64,000 bases of DNA from Bacillus sp. FJAT-49711 (GTDB lineage: Bacteria; Bacillota; Bacilli; Bacillales; Bacillaceae_C). Below are positions 52,054 to 60,298 of the stretch, piece by piece. The stretch is taken from assembly GCF_018343715.1 (NCBI RefSeq), contig NZ_JAGYPL010000003.1, positions 379,784 through 443,783 on the forward strand. The letters run 5' to 3'. How positions within the stretch are numbered: the stretch's first letter is position 1; each line of letters opens with the position of its first letter. The notes beneath the pieces are model-generated. The model ran no database searches and was not told where the DNA came from. It was given only the letters and a program-made list of their open reading frames with translations. The position numbers and the translations under genes were made by a program.

Positions 52054-52302
52054 GTGGCTAAAATCGGTATTGAACCCGCTTTGACAAACGTACAGCAAGC
52101 ACTTCAGGAAAAAGGTTACGAAGTAGTTCCGGTCCATAACGAATCTGACATTAAAAACGTAGATTGTTGTGTTGTATCAGGTCTAGATTCCAACTTCATG
52201 GGAATACAGAACATTTCTATGGAAGGTTCTGTCATTGATGCGAATGGCATGTCTGCTGAAGAAGTCTGTCGGGAAGTTGAGAATAAAATTAAACTACATT
52301 AA
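52054..52302 (+). CDS. YkuS/UPF0180 family protein
   Basis: The 82-residue protein begins VAKIGIEPALTNVQQALQEKGYEVVPVHNESDIKNVDCCVVSGLDSNFMG, matching the UPF0180/YkuS family of small soluble proteins of unknown function. The GTG at 52054 lies six bases after GGGAGGTG. Its two adjacent cysteines (CCVVSG) are conserved in relatives. It is 50 bases after the exporter gene but probably functionally unrelated. Confidence 0.88.
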   Translation: MAKIGIEPALTNVQQALQEKGYEVVPVHNESDIKNVDCCVVSGLDSNFMGIQNISMEGSVIDANGMSAEEVCREVENKIKLH

Positions 52303-52384
52303 TTCAAGTGCAAAGAGCTTGGCGTGTATCCAAGCTCTTTTATTAATCTTAATTTGTGACGTAAGTGCCGTCTTGATTGGATTA

Positions 52385-53125
52385 TTATCTTTTGTTCTCA
52401 TCTGCAAAAACCGCCATCGCATCACACATAAATTGTGCTAAGCCTTTCCCAAACTGATCAATATTTTTTGTAAACCGTTCATCATCGACATACATTTGCC
52501 CCAACCCTTTGAACGCTTCCAAAGAATAACTCCCCATTAAATTTAAAAACTCAAACCATTCTTTTATTCCTTCTTGGGCTTCTTGCGAATCAGGTGCAGT
52601 ATGACGAATCGCAGCAAGTTTTTGATAGATTCCATTGAATCTTTCCTCTAAATTCTTCTTTTCATTTTTTGACATACTGCCTACTTTTTGATTAGCTTTA
52701 TCGACAGCTTCTTTTCCCCAACGTTCGCGAGCTTCTTGTTCGTACGGATTATGACTAAAGTCAAAACCTGCGAACTTTTCATTATTTGACATTTTAATTT
52801 CTCCTTTCATATGCTTCATCGTTTTCTCAACCGTCTCAATCATTCGATCCAGCCTGCTTCGTCTCTCAAGCAACATCTTTCTATGCATCGAAAGAGCTTC
52901 CTCTCGGTCAAAAGACGGGCTATTTATAATTTCTTTAATCTTCTTTAAAGGGAAGCCTAGCTCTTTAAAAAACAAAATTTGCTGCAGCGTCTCAAGATTA
53001 TCATCTGAATAAATTCGATACCCAGATTCGGTTGTTTCTTCCGGAATCAACAACCCAATTTCATTATAATGATGCAGTGTGCGCACACTAATTCCAACTA
53101 AATCAGCTACTTCCTTCACTTTCAA
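52385..53125 (-). CDS. MerR-family multidrug-responsive regulator (Mta/TipAL-like)
   Basis: The 246-residue protein has the MerR winged helix (KVKEVADLVGISVRTLHHYNEIGLLIPEETTESGYRIYSDDN), a long dimerisation coiled coil and a C-terminal TipAS antibiotic-binding domain (about residues 120-245). It is an Mta/TipAL-like activator that responds to drugs. Translation starts at TTG 53125, nine bases after GGGAGG. Its own promoter has the 19-base spacer that MerR proteins distort to activate. Confidence 0.9.
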   Translation of the reverse strand: MKVKEVADLVGISVRTLHHYNEIGLLIPEETTESGYRIYSDDNLETLQQILFFKELGFPLKKIKEIINSPSFDREEALSMHRKMLLERRSRLDRMIETVEKTMKHMKGEIKMSNNEKFAGFDFSHNPYEQEARERWGKEAVDKANQKVGSMSKNEKKNLEERFNGIYQKLAAIRHTAPDSQEAQEGIKEWFEFLNLMGSYSLEAFKGLGQMYVDDERFTKNIDQFGKGLAQFMCDAMAVFADENKR

Positions 53126-53150
53126 CCTATTGTGCCTCCCTTCATTTATA

Positions 53151-53181
53151 ACTATAAAGTATCACGTTGCGTGAGAGTCAA
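53151..53181 (-). promoter_or_regulatory. MerR-type autoregulated promoter with 19-bp spacer
   Basis: TTGACT (53176-53181) and TATAGT (53151-53156) are separated by exactly 19 bases. The spacer holds the inverted repeat TCACG/CGTGA, the pattern of MerR-family operator-promoters. Confidence 0.75.
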
Positions 53182-53204
53182 TATACATTTTTAATTTTTC
53201 CCAT

Positions 53205-53245
53205 AAAAAAAGCAACGCACATCTTTTAGATGCAACGTTGCTTTT
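53205..53245 (-). terminator. Terminator of the receptor-propeptide operon
   Basis: AGCAACG pairs with CGTTGCT around an AT-rich loop containing a smaller ATC/GAT pairing. Seven T residues follow on the minus strand, directly beyond the propeptide stop. Confidence 0.85.
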
Positions 53246-53247
53246 GA

Positions 53248-53601
53248 TTACGCGAATGTTTTTATAACTATACTATGCTGAGATGGTAGGTCAGGTAGAA
53301 TTGGTCCTGCTAGAATGGGTTTTACACTATGTTGAGACGGTAAATCCGGTAAAATAGGTCCTGCTAATACTGGTTTAATACTGTGTTGGGAAGGTAAATC
53401 TGGTAAAATGGGTCCTGCAATTACAGGCTTTACACTATGTTGCGAAGGTAGATCTGGTAAGATGGGTCCCGCAATTTCTAGTTTTATACTATGCTGGGAA
53501 GGTAAATCTGGTAAAATGGGTCCTGCCAATAACGATCCCACTGAACTTGTCACTCCAACCAAACCAAGTGTGAGGGCAGAAATTATTAATAGTTTTTTCA
53601 T
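53248..53601 (-). CDS. Secreted propeptide with five tandem peptide repeats
   Basis: The 117-residue product has a signal peptide (residues 1-26, ending SLLA) followed by five repeats of an 18-residue unit GPILPDLPSQHS(I/V)KP(V/I)(L/I)A, the last ending TFA. The 12-residue core GPILPDLPSQHS is identical in all five copies. The residues between cores vary (IKLEIA, VKPVIA, IKPVLA, VKPILA, IVIKTFA). Every core follows a hydrophobic-hydrophobic-Ala-Gly junction like the one at the signal peptide, so one protease could cut all five. GAGGAG precedes the ATG. It lies 41 bases after the RRNPP-type receptor gene. It is probably a multi-copy peptide pheromone precursor. Confidence 0.85.
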   Translation of the reverse strand: MKKLLIISALTLGLVGVTSSVGSLLAGPILPDLPSQHSIKLEIAGPILPDLPSQHSVKPVIAGPILPDLPSQHSIKPVLAGPILPDLPSQHSVKPILAGPILPDLPSQHSIVIKTFA

Positions 53602-53642
53602 AAAATAATTCTCCTCTTACAAAATATTTTATCCAAATTATA

Positions 53643-54539
53643 TCACTTAATTGCTAAATTTTCCATTACGCTTTCTACATGTTTACTAAAACTATCATTT
53701 TCTTGCAATTTAAAGATGTTGAGAGCATTATTAAGATGGTTTATTCCCTCAGTTCTATTGTCAATCGCGATATAATTTAACGCTGTTTGGTATAAAAACT
53801 CTCCTAGTAGATACAAAACTTCATCATTAATACACTGCTTAATTCCTTTTTCACTATAAATCAGTGATTCTTCAAACTTATTCAATCTAGATAGGGATTG
53901 TGATAATCCAAACAGTGCCCTTAAACGGATTTGAGGTTCAGCTAAAGCCGGTAGTATATCTATGTCCTCCAATATTTCCTTTAAAATAGAAATAGCTTTT
54001 TCAAAATTCATATGATCTTTTTCAATTATTGCAATTGACATTTTAATTTCAATTTCTCGTTCAGAGAGACCTTTACGTGTAGGGTTTGTCATATCCAGAG
54101 CTTCATTCAACATACTAATAGAAGTTTCATTATCTCTTGAATCTTTTTCAGCTAAATAATACAGGCAAATTGCTTCATTCCAAAGTAAAAATTGTTGACT
54201 AGATGGGAAGTTAAAAAGAGGGTTATTTTTTTCTCTTTGTACGATTTCGTTGATGGCTTTATAATTACGCTCTCTCTTATATTTATTAATCAACCCGCTT
54301 ACTGCCGAAACATAACTGGCAGAGTCCGCTGATGTAAAATCAAAGAAGTCACTCAACTTAACATTCAGTTTATTGGCCAATCTAAAAAGTTGATCGATTG
54401 TGGGAACTTGTTTGTTTTTTTCCATTAAATCGAGTTCCTCAACTGAACAAATATCTTCCGCCAATTCTTCAATGGCCAATCCTTTATTGATTCTTAACGA
54501 TTGTAGGATTTCACCAATATTTACGAAATTCTCGCTCAT
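53643..54539 (-). CDS. RRNPP-type peptide-responsive regulator (HTH plus TPR)
   Basis: The 298-residue protein has an N-terminal XRE-type helix-turn-helix (residues 8-65: IGEILQSLRINKGLAIEELAEDICSVEELDLMEKNKQVPTIDQLFRLANKLN) and then a helical TPR-like domain (about residues 75-290). This is the architecture of PlcR/NprR/Rgg receptors, which change DNA binding on capturing a re-imported peptide. Length is close to PlcR. It is followed directly by the repeat propeptide gene and a shared terminator. AAAGGAG lies eight bases before the ATG. The ligand is inferred to be a fragment of the neighbouring propeptide. Confidence 0.85.
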   Translation of the reverse strand: MSENFVNIGEILQSLRINKGLAIEELAEDICSVEELDLMEKNKQVPTIDQLFRLANKLNVKLSDFFDFTSADSASYVSAVSGLINKYKRERNYKAINEIVQREKNNPLFNFPSSQQFLLWNEAICLYYLAEKDSRDNETSISMLNEALDMTNPTRKGLSEREIEIKMSIAIIEKDHMNFEKAISILKEILEDIDILPALAEPQIRLRALFGLSQSLSRLNKFEESLIYSEKGIKQCINDEVLYLLGEFLYQTALNYIAIDNRTEGINHLNNALNIFKLQENDSFSKHVESVMENLAIK

Positions 54540-54588
54540 ATACTTTACTCCTTTGTCAAAATAGCTTTAACATTGAGTTCTCATCAAC

Positions 54589-54628
54589 ATTATAGCAGTG
54601 TTTTCAATACTTTCCTACTATATATAGT
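54589..54628 (-). promoter_or_regulatory. Promoter and candidate operator of the receptor-propeptide operon
   Basis: On the minus strand an extended -10 TGC-TATAAT lies at 54589-54597, about 50 bases before the receptor start. Just upstream is the perfect palindrome ACTATATATAGT (54617-54628), placed where a -35 or activator site would be. It is a candidate receptor binding site; autoregulation is inferred. The rest of the 54540-54869 gap contains only the terminator of the DUF4097 module. Confidence 0.5.
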
Positions 54629-54821
54629 GCATCTTTCATTTCTCATGTAATATTTTTTTGCTATTCTTTCAAGGTTATGAAGGAAACCTTCGCTTTTTAA
54701 CAAATATATTTCATTTGTAAAAAATTCAAGTCATGATACTTCATTTTAATATACCTAGGTCTTTATAACCAATTCTCAGCTTATTTAAACAAAAATTTTT
54801 TTCGGGAAATTTCTCTTCAAT

Positions 54822-54859
54822 AAAAAAAGATGAATACACACATTACATTGTATTCATCC
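54822..54859 (-). terminator. Terminator of PadR module 3
   Basis: GATGAATAC pairs with GTATTCATC around a 12-base loop, followed on the minus strand by TTTTTTT. It lies just after the DUF4097 gene. Confidence 0.85.
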
Positions 54860-54869
54860 ATTATCATCA

Positions 54870-55727
54870 TTATTTACTTACCGTAATTCTACCATTATGA
54901 GTAACAAGTTTAATCAAGTTTTCGCCTTTTCCAAATACAACATTTCGATTGGTTTGACCAAAGACATCTACTTTTCCATTGTGAACAGTCACATCTATGG
55001 TTGCGTTTGTTGGCTCATTGTCTGTTTTAACTTTGATTTCTCCGTTATCCGATTGAATGTCTATGGAGCGATCTAAATGATTAGTAATAAGCGAAACCAT
55101 TCCATTGTTAACCTTCGCAGTGATTTTCCCATCGACATCATCAAGTAGAACTTTCCCGTTGTCAGCTTTAAGATTAACAGTTGTGGCAGCGATCTTTTTC
55201 AAATCAATCATTCCATTATTAGCTCTCATTGTGACCGTTGAACTCTCAATGTTAGTTAATAGGATGCGACCATTATCCGTCCCAATTGATAAATCGCCGG
55301 CATTTAATTTTTCTGCCTTTATATACCCGTTATTGCTTATTGCTTGTATGGTGTCATATTGTTTTTCAGGGACATAAACTTTTAACGTTAAGGATGTTGC
55401 AAAAAAGTCAAAATTAAAGAGCTTTCTTAACTTTTCCTTTAATTCTATGTTCAAAGTATCTCCTTTTACATCAGTTGAAAATGTATATTTTAGATTTTTA
55501 GCTGCCTTTCCTGAAAGTTCCACCGTGGCTGTAGAATCATCTGTAGGTAAAATTTCTACTTTTGAATTGTTAGAAGCTATAGAGATATTCGAAAAATCCT
55601 TTTCTATCAGTCTTTCATCTGAAATTTGCTCTGACTCCGATAATGATTTAAATGTTAATATACTTCCAACAAGCCCAACCAACAAAAGAAAAAGTGCAGC
55701 AGTCGATATTATTTTTATATTATTCAT
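54870..55727 (-). CDS. DUF4097 beta-helix protein (PadR module 3)
   Basis: The 285-residue protein has an N-terminal membrane anchor (about residues 5-27) and then a DUF4097 right-handed beta-helix with repeated NG-(K/R/M)-(I/V) rungs (NNGYIKAEKL, DNGRILLTNI, NNGMIDLKKI, DNGKVLLDDV, NNGMVSLITN, DNGEIKVKTD, HNGKVDVFG, HNGRITVSK). The domain is presumably outside the membrane. It follows HAAS and PadR genes and overlaps the former. It resembles the adhesin-like DUF4097 proteins; function unknown. Confidence 0.85.
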   Translation of the reverse strand: MNNIKIISTAALFLLLVGLVGSILTFKSLSESEQISDERLIEKDFSNISIASNNSKVEILPTDDSTATVELSGKAAKNLKYTFSTDVKGDTLNIELKEKLRKLFNFDFFATSLTLKVYVPEKQYDTIQAISNNGYIKAEKLNAGDLSIGTDNGRILLTNIESSTVTMRANNGMIDLKKIAATTVNLKADNGKVLLDDVDGKITAKVNNGMVSLITNHLDRSIDIQSDNGEIKVKTDNEPTNATIDVTVHNGKVDVFGQTNRNVVFGKGENLIKLVTHNGRITVSK

Positions 55728-56280
55728 TTTTCAATCCACCTTTAACGAGTCTTGCATTAAATTTTAAATAACGAATGAAGACATTTGTAATTGACCGAGT
55801 GGCAAAGAACATTCCAATCGCGATAAATAATCCAATTCCACAAAGAGCCATTGAAATAAACAAGTCAAAGTATTCAAATGTCCCTGGGAAGATAGCGACA
55901 TTTACTAAAACCAACAATGGAGAGACAATAAAAGATACCCCTGTCACCCAACCTGCGATAATAATTGCAGCTATGGCAATAAAAGGACCGAGTACAATCA
56001 CTAAATTAAAGAAGCCTAATCCAATGACTGCCCATACTGCACGAAATACGTTACCAGTAGACGCTTTTGTTTGCACTTTTTCAAGATGATGCGTCGCCAA
56101 AATTTCTTTAGCAATTTGATGTGGAGATCCAAGCGATTCTACAATTTGTTCTTCTGTTTTTCCTTCTTCCAACCCAATCGTAAAATGCTCTTCAAAATCT
56201 TGTAAAATCTCTAATCGTTCATTTTCTCGAAGCTTTTGTAATGACGAATCCAATACTCTCATAAATTGATATTTATTCAT
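55720..56280 (-). CDS. HAAS/DUF1700 membrane protein (PadR module 3)
   Basis: The 186-residue protein has the HAAS N-terminal domain (MNKYQFMRVLDSSLQKLRENERLEILQDFEEHFTIGLEEGKTEEQIVESLGSPHQIAKEIL) with the canonical LGSPxxIA element and three to four membrane helices. It overlaps the PadR gene by eight bases and the DUF4097 gene by eight bases, so the three genes are tightly coupled. Confidence 0.88.
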   Translation of the reverse strand: MNKYQFMRVLDSSLQKLRENERLEILQDFEEHFTIGLEEGKTEEQIVESLGSPHQIAKEILATHHLEKVQTKASTGNVFRAVWAVIGLGFFNLVIVLGPFIAIAAIIIAGWVTGVSFIVSPLLVLVNVAIFPGTFEYFDLFISMALCGIGLFIAIGMFFATRSITNVFIRYLKFNARLVKGGLKNE

Positions 56281-56596
56281 GATTTACCCCTTCTTTAATG
56301 AGTTGATTGACTCCGGAAGTGAATTCTTGCCATTCCTGAATCAATGCGTATAAATACTTTCTCCCTTTTTCAGTTAGTTTGTAATATTTGCGTGATGGTC
56401 CCTCTGTTGATTCTTGTAAATACGTTGTAAAATACTCCTCTTTTGTTAACCTTCTCAAAAGCGGATATACAGTACCTTCTGAAATCGCAATCTGATCCGA
56501 AATTTTTTGGACCAATTCATATCCATATCGATCTTGCTTATCAAGCAAAGCGAGAACACAAAGCTCTAAGACGCCTTTTTTAAATTGAACGTTCAA
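56273..56596 (-). CDS. PadR-family transcriptional regulator (module 3)
   Basis: The 107-residue protein begins (M)NVQFKKGVLELCVLALLDKQDRYGYELVQKI, the typical PadR subfamily-2 N-terminus, then SEGTVYPLLRRLTKEEYFTTYLQESTEGPSRKYYKLTEKG. TTG 56596, ten bases after GAGGTG, is chosen on family similarity; an ATG six codons earlier is the alternative. The dyad GTACAT-N4-ATGTAC (56693-56708) upstream is a likely operator. Confidence 0.88.
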   Translation of the reverse strand: MNVQFKKGVLELCVLALLDKQDRYGYELVQKISDQIAISEGTVYPLLRRLTKEEYFTTYLQESTEGPSRKYYKLTEKGRKYLYALIQEWQEFTSGVNQLIKEGVNHE

Positions 56597-56692
56597 TGAT
56601 GAACTGCACCTCATTTCTGCTTTCACTACTATATAATATTCAATACTATACATAAAAAAATACCTTGCAAAAACAATATATCACATAGTACT

Positions 56693-56708
56693 GTACATCG
56701 CAATGTAC
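56693..56708. promoter_or_regulatory. Candidate PadR operator of module 3
   Basis: GTACAT-CGCA-ATGTAC is a perfect six-base inverted repeat about 100 bases before the PadR start. ATGT/ACAT half-sites are the PadR signature. Autorepression is inferred. Confidence 0.5.
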
Positions 56709-56737
56709 TGAACAAAATAATTTAGTGCTTTTCTCAT

Positions 56738-56774
56738 AAAAAAACCCGTTATTTAGACAATATAACGGGTTTTT
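56738..56774 (-). terminator. Terminator of the MscS-type gene
   Basis: AAAAACCCGTTAT pairs perfectly with ATAACGGGTTTTT around a nine-base loop; T residues follow on both strands. Confidence 0.88.
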
Positions 56775-56781
56775 AATGATA

Positions 56782-57813
56782 TTAGGAAGTTGCCTGATTT
56801 TCTGTATCTTCAGCTTTAACAATATCCAATATTTTATAATTAATTTCTTCTTTTATTTTTAAATACTCTCCCCATTCAGTTGCATTCGTAAAGAAATAAA
56901 GGAAAATTTCATATCCATCCACCATATACTTGTCAAATGTGACGTGAATAGTATCCGGATGAATACCGGGATAGCCTTTTAATAGCTTTTCTATCTGTTG
57001 TACCGTTCTTTCTAAATTTTCTTTTGAAGTATCAAGGGCAAGCTTTAACGAAAATGATATTTGTCTTTTCCCCATTTTGCTCCAGTTCGTAATCGGCTGA
57101 TCGGCAAGTGTAGCGTTTGGTACGGTAACGAGCGCCTGAGTAAAAGTACGTACCTTCGTACTGCGAAAACTTATATCCTCCACTACCCCCTCAACACTTG
57201 GAGTCGATATCCAATCACCGATTCTAAAAGGTTTTTCGGAAATAATAATAATGCCGCCAAATAAATTAGCAAGGGCATCTTTTGCAGCGAGCGCAAAGGC
57301 AAGGCCGCCCAATCCCAATCCTGCTACAAATCCACTCACGCTGTAATTAAATTCTTCCGCAATCATACTTATTGCTAAAGCTACAATAATAATTCTAATG
57401 GTTCTGGATAGAAATGGTATTAATATATTATCGATTTCGATATTATATCTTTTATTAATTCTTGTAAAAAGTAGGGAGGAAGAATCCGATAGATTAAACA
57501 GTCCCCAAGCTGCAAGCAAGATGATTGCAGATTTAATCAAACTAATAAAAAGCCGATCGTTTTGTCCAAAGTAAGGAAAGTAATAGGCTGCTATATAAAT
57601 TCCTAATATGATAAAAAACCACTGCATCGGTTTTTCAAAGGCTTTCCAAATGTTAGTGAATAACTGACTTGGAACTTTACTAGTCAATTTTAAAAATAGA
57701 GTAAACACATATTTTGCAAAAATCTTCCTTAAAAATAGGAAGAAAAATAAAATACCAATTGAAATCAAGGTGTTTTTAAAGTTTTCATATGTATTTATAT
57801 ATTCCCAAAACAT
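56782..57813 (-). CDS. MscS-family mechanosensitive channel
   Basis: The 343-residue protein has four to five N-terminal membrane helices and the pore-lining segment VAGLGLGGLAFALAAKDALANLFGGIIII, followed by the beta domain (EKPFRIGDWISTPSVEGVVEDISFRSTKVRTFTQALVTVPNATLADQPITNWSKMGKR) that defines MscS. It would open during hypo-osmotic shock to release solutes. AGGAGG precedes the ATG. The gene is monocistronic with a strong terminator. Confidence 0.93.
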   Translation of the reverse strand: MFWEYINTYENFKNTLISIGILFFFLFLRKIFAKYVFTLFLKLTSKVPSQLFTNIWKAFEKPMQWFFIILGIYIAAYYFPYFGQNDRLFISLIKSAIILLAAWGLFNLSDSSSLLFTRINKRYNIEIDNILIPFLSRTIRIIIVALAISMIAEEFNYSVSGFVAGLGLGGLAFALAAKDALANLFGGIIIISEKPFRIGDWISTPSVEGVVEDISFRSTKVRTFTQALVTVPNATLADQPITNWSKMGKRQISFSLKLALDTSKENLERTVQQIEKLLKGYPGIHPDTIHVTFDKYMVDGYEIFLYFFTNATEWGEYLKIKEEINYKILDIVKAEDTENQATS

Positions 57814-57909
57814 TGCCCATACCTCCTAGAAAACTTAATTGAAAAAATTTTACCACAAAAAAGCCACCCTATGAATATAGAGCAGCCGCGTCATCAAATA
57901 AAAACCTAA

Positions 57910-59121
57910 TCAAACTCCCTCTGTTTGAGGCTGAACCTTCATGTTAAAAATCGGCATAATGACTAAAATTCCGAGCACGAAAAGAATGGCCGAAATTTCA
58001 AATATGAGGACAATAGACGATACTTCTTTAAGAACACCGGAAAGGCTCATTGTTAAAACCATGGATCCCGTAAATAACGGACTTAATGTTCCATTCACCC
58101 TGCCAATAAACTCTGCTTGTGTACTTTGTAGAATCATCGTATTAATACCGATTTGAATACAAGGGAAAAATAACCCTGTAAAGAATTCTGCTCCCATTGT
58201 AAGCGGGAGTGAAGTTGAAAAGCCGACTACACTCATGCCAATGGCATTGGCAAGCATCCCAATAACAAGTAATCTTTGAGGAGCAACTTTCCTCGTGAAC
58301 ATAACTGATAAAGCCCCTCCAAGAATCATACCGATCCCATTTGCCATTAATAGCCATTGTAAATTTTCTTTTGCCAATTCTAATCTTTCTGTTACAAGAA
58401 AAATAGTGAGTGGTTGAATCAGACCGATTGCAAGCCCAGCAGCCATAAAACTAAGCCCAAGAAGTTTCAATTCTTTTTTTGCTAGAACATACTTAACTCC
58501 GGCTTTCATTTCCTCAAGAACACTTGTCGTCCTTTTTTCTTTTTCCATACTATGGTCAGCTGGAATGAATAATAGCATGACAGCTGAGAGCAAGAATGCC
58601 ACTCCAGTTATAGCTATTGACACATCAATGCCATACTGTTGGAATACAAATGTACCAACGACCGGACCTAACACCATGAAAATAGCAAAAATGGTTTGGT
58701 AAATTGACATTGCTGACTGAATCAGTTCGGGTTTCAAATGCATTTTAAATAACTTCATTCCGGATGGCTGGGAAAATTGTGATAAAATCGCCGAAACTAA
58801 CGTAGCGAAAAAAATAATTTGCCATGACCCAATTACTAATGTAATTAACACGACGAACACGGAGATGGCACTTAAAATATCACACCAAATCATAGTGAGT
58901 TTCGGCTTCCAACGATCCGCGAAAGTTCCTCCGATAAACGAAAAAATAAAGATTGGGGCAAATTCAGCTACAGAAATCATCGAGACTGCAAACGCATTTC
59001 CGTTTGTTTTTTCCATTACGAATAAAAGCACCGCAAAATTCCGCACCCAAATACCGACTTGAAGAAATAAAGCTGATAGAAAGATTGCCTTAACAAAACG
59101 ATTTTTCAATAACTCTGACAT
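57910..59121 (-). CDS. MFS transporter (macrolide-efflux-like)
   Basis: The 403-residue protein has twelve predicted membrane helices and opens MSELLKNRFVKAIFLSALFLQVGIWVRNFAVLLFVMEKTNGNAFAVSM, with the MFS loop GTFADRWKPKLTMIWCD. This is the Mef/Bacillus YfmO/YkuC-like branch of DHA3 exporters. GAAAGAGG precedes the ATG. Drug efflux is inferred. Confidence 0.87.
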   Translation of the reverse strand: MSELLKNRFVKAIFLSALFLQVGIWVRNFAVLLFVMEKTNGNAFAVSMISVAEFAPIFIFSFIGGTFADRWKPKLTMIWCDILSAISVFVVLITLVIGSWQIIFFATLVSAILSQFSQPSGMKLFKMHLKPELIQSAMSIYQTIFAIFMVLGPVVGTFVFQQYGIDVSIAITGVAFLLSAVMLLFIPADHSMEKEKRTTSVLEEMKAGVKYVLAKKELKLLGLSFMAAGLAIGLIQPLTIFLVTERLELAKENLQWLLMANGIGMILGGALSVMFTRKVAPQRLLVIGMLANAIGMSVVGFSTSLPLTMGAEFFTGLFFPCIQIGINTMILQSTQAEFIGRVNGTLSPLFTGSMVLTMSLSGVLKEVSSIVLIFEISAILFVLGILVIMPIFNMKVQPQTEGV

Positions 59122-59289
59122 ATATAACCTCTTTCCAATTTCTACTCGAAACTTAAATTTATCTATTATTTGACGGTCTTTCCATGAAAAATGTTACAGA
59201 TCTTGTTATAAAAAAACAAGATGTTTTTTTTCGCAGGAGGATTGTAAATCTTATCGAATATAATCTATAGATTACTTTTCCAAAAAGGA

Positions 59290-60276
59290 ATGAATGTATT
59301 GGATAGTATAACGAAAACAAAACTGTCGAATGATGAAATACGCAATGTAACAATGTCCGCTTTCGAACAGAGCACGAGATTTATTGAAGAGCTTAAAGGC
59401 GGCTTCTTTAATGCAGCTTACTTAATCACGCTTGAGAACAACGATGCAAAAGCTGTTTTAAAGGTCGCACATTCAAGTGATATCAAAGTATTGCGAACAG
59501 AAAAAAACATCATAAAGTCAGAAGTACAGGTCCTTAATCACGTTCGAAATAATACTAATATCCCCACTCCTTCTGTGCTCCATACTAATTTTAACAAAGA
59601 TGTAATCGACCATAATTATTTTTTTATGAATTATATTCCCGGCAAGCCCTTAGATCAACAATATGGCCAACTTTCTAAGGAAGAGTTTTATAAAATAAGC
59701 CATCAAGTTGGGGCATACACTAAACAATTTCACAAAATGAAAGGAAAGGCGTTTGGTTACACTTTTTCTGGTCATAAGGGATATAAAAAATGGTCTGATG
59801 CGATGATTTCATTTATTGATGACTTAATTCTTGATGCAATCGATGGAGCTATTAAGCTCCCCTTAAGTTTTGAAGAGCTGAGACAAGTGTTCTTAGATAA
59901 GTGTTTTATCTTAGATACCGTTGAAACACCTAGCTTTGTGCATCGTGATTTATGGTGGGGTAATATTTTTATTGATCCTACTACTCTACAAATCACTGGA
60001 ATTACTGATTATGAAAGATCACTATATGGGGACCCTCTTCTAGATTTTGTTTTCGGGTTTGCCGAAGAAAACGAAGGATTTAAGAATGGATACGGAAGAG
60101 AAAGTTCTTTTTCCAAGCGCGAGCAATGTTTATTAAGTCTGTACCAAATATACAACCTCCTTTTGATTATTATCGAAGCGCATTATCGAAAATACCCAAA
60201 CAACGAAGAAAATGAGCAGAAAGCTAGAATTGTGTTAATGGAAGAGATTGAGAAAGCAAAGACATGGCAATTGTAA
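59290..60276 (+). CDS. APH-family phosphotransferase
   Basis: The 328-residue kinase-fold protein has N-lobe LKGGFFNAAYLITLENNDAKAVLKVA (Lys for ATP), a catalytic loop FVHRDLWWGNIFI and GITDYERSLYGDPLLDFVFG. A TATAAT at 59258-59263 could be its -10. ATG 59290 is used; TTG 59299, eight bases after AAAAAGGA, is an equally plausible start. It is one of three APH-like genes in this window. Substrate unknown. Confidence 0.85.
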   Translation: MNVLDSITKTKLSNDEIRNVTMSAFEQSTRFIEELKGGFFNAAYLITLENNDAKAVLKVAHSSDIKVLRTEKNIIKSEVQVLNHVRNNTNIPTPSVLHTNFNKDVIDHNYFFMNYIPGKPLDQQYGQLSKEEFYKISHQVGAYTKQFHKMKGKAFGYTFSGHKGYKKWSDAMISFIDDLILDAIDGAIKLPLSFEELRQVFLDKCFILDTVETPSFVHRDLWWGNIFIDPTTLQITGITDYERSLYGDPLLDFVFGFAEENEGFKNGYGRESSFSKREQCLLSLYQIYNLLLIIIEAHYRKYPNNEENEQKARIVLMEEIEKAKTWQL

Positions 60277-60298
60277 AAAACAATTTGGAGATGATGAC

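Noticed and set aside
53408-53608. Plus-strand frame across the propeptide repeats.
   Set aside because: It is the antisense shadow of the five-repeat propeptide, which alone has a signal peptide and ribosome binding site.
59183-59269. 28-codon leader frame with hairpin ATCTTGTT/AACAAGAT and T8, resembling an attenuator before an APH gene.
   Set aside because: The frame has no ribosome binding site, and a TATAAT at 59258-59263 suggests that transcription starts downstream of the hairpin.
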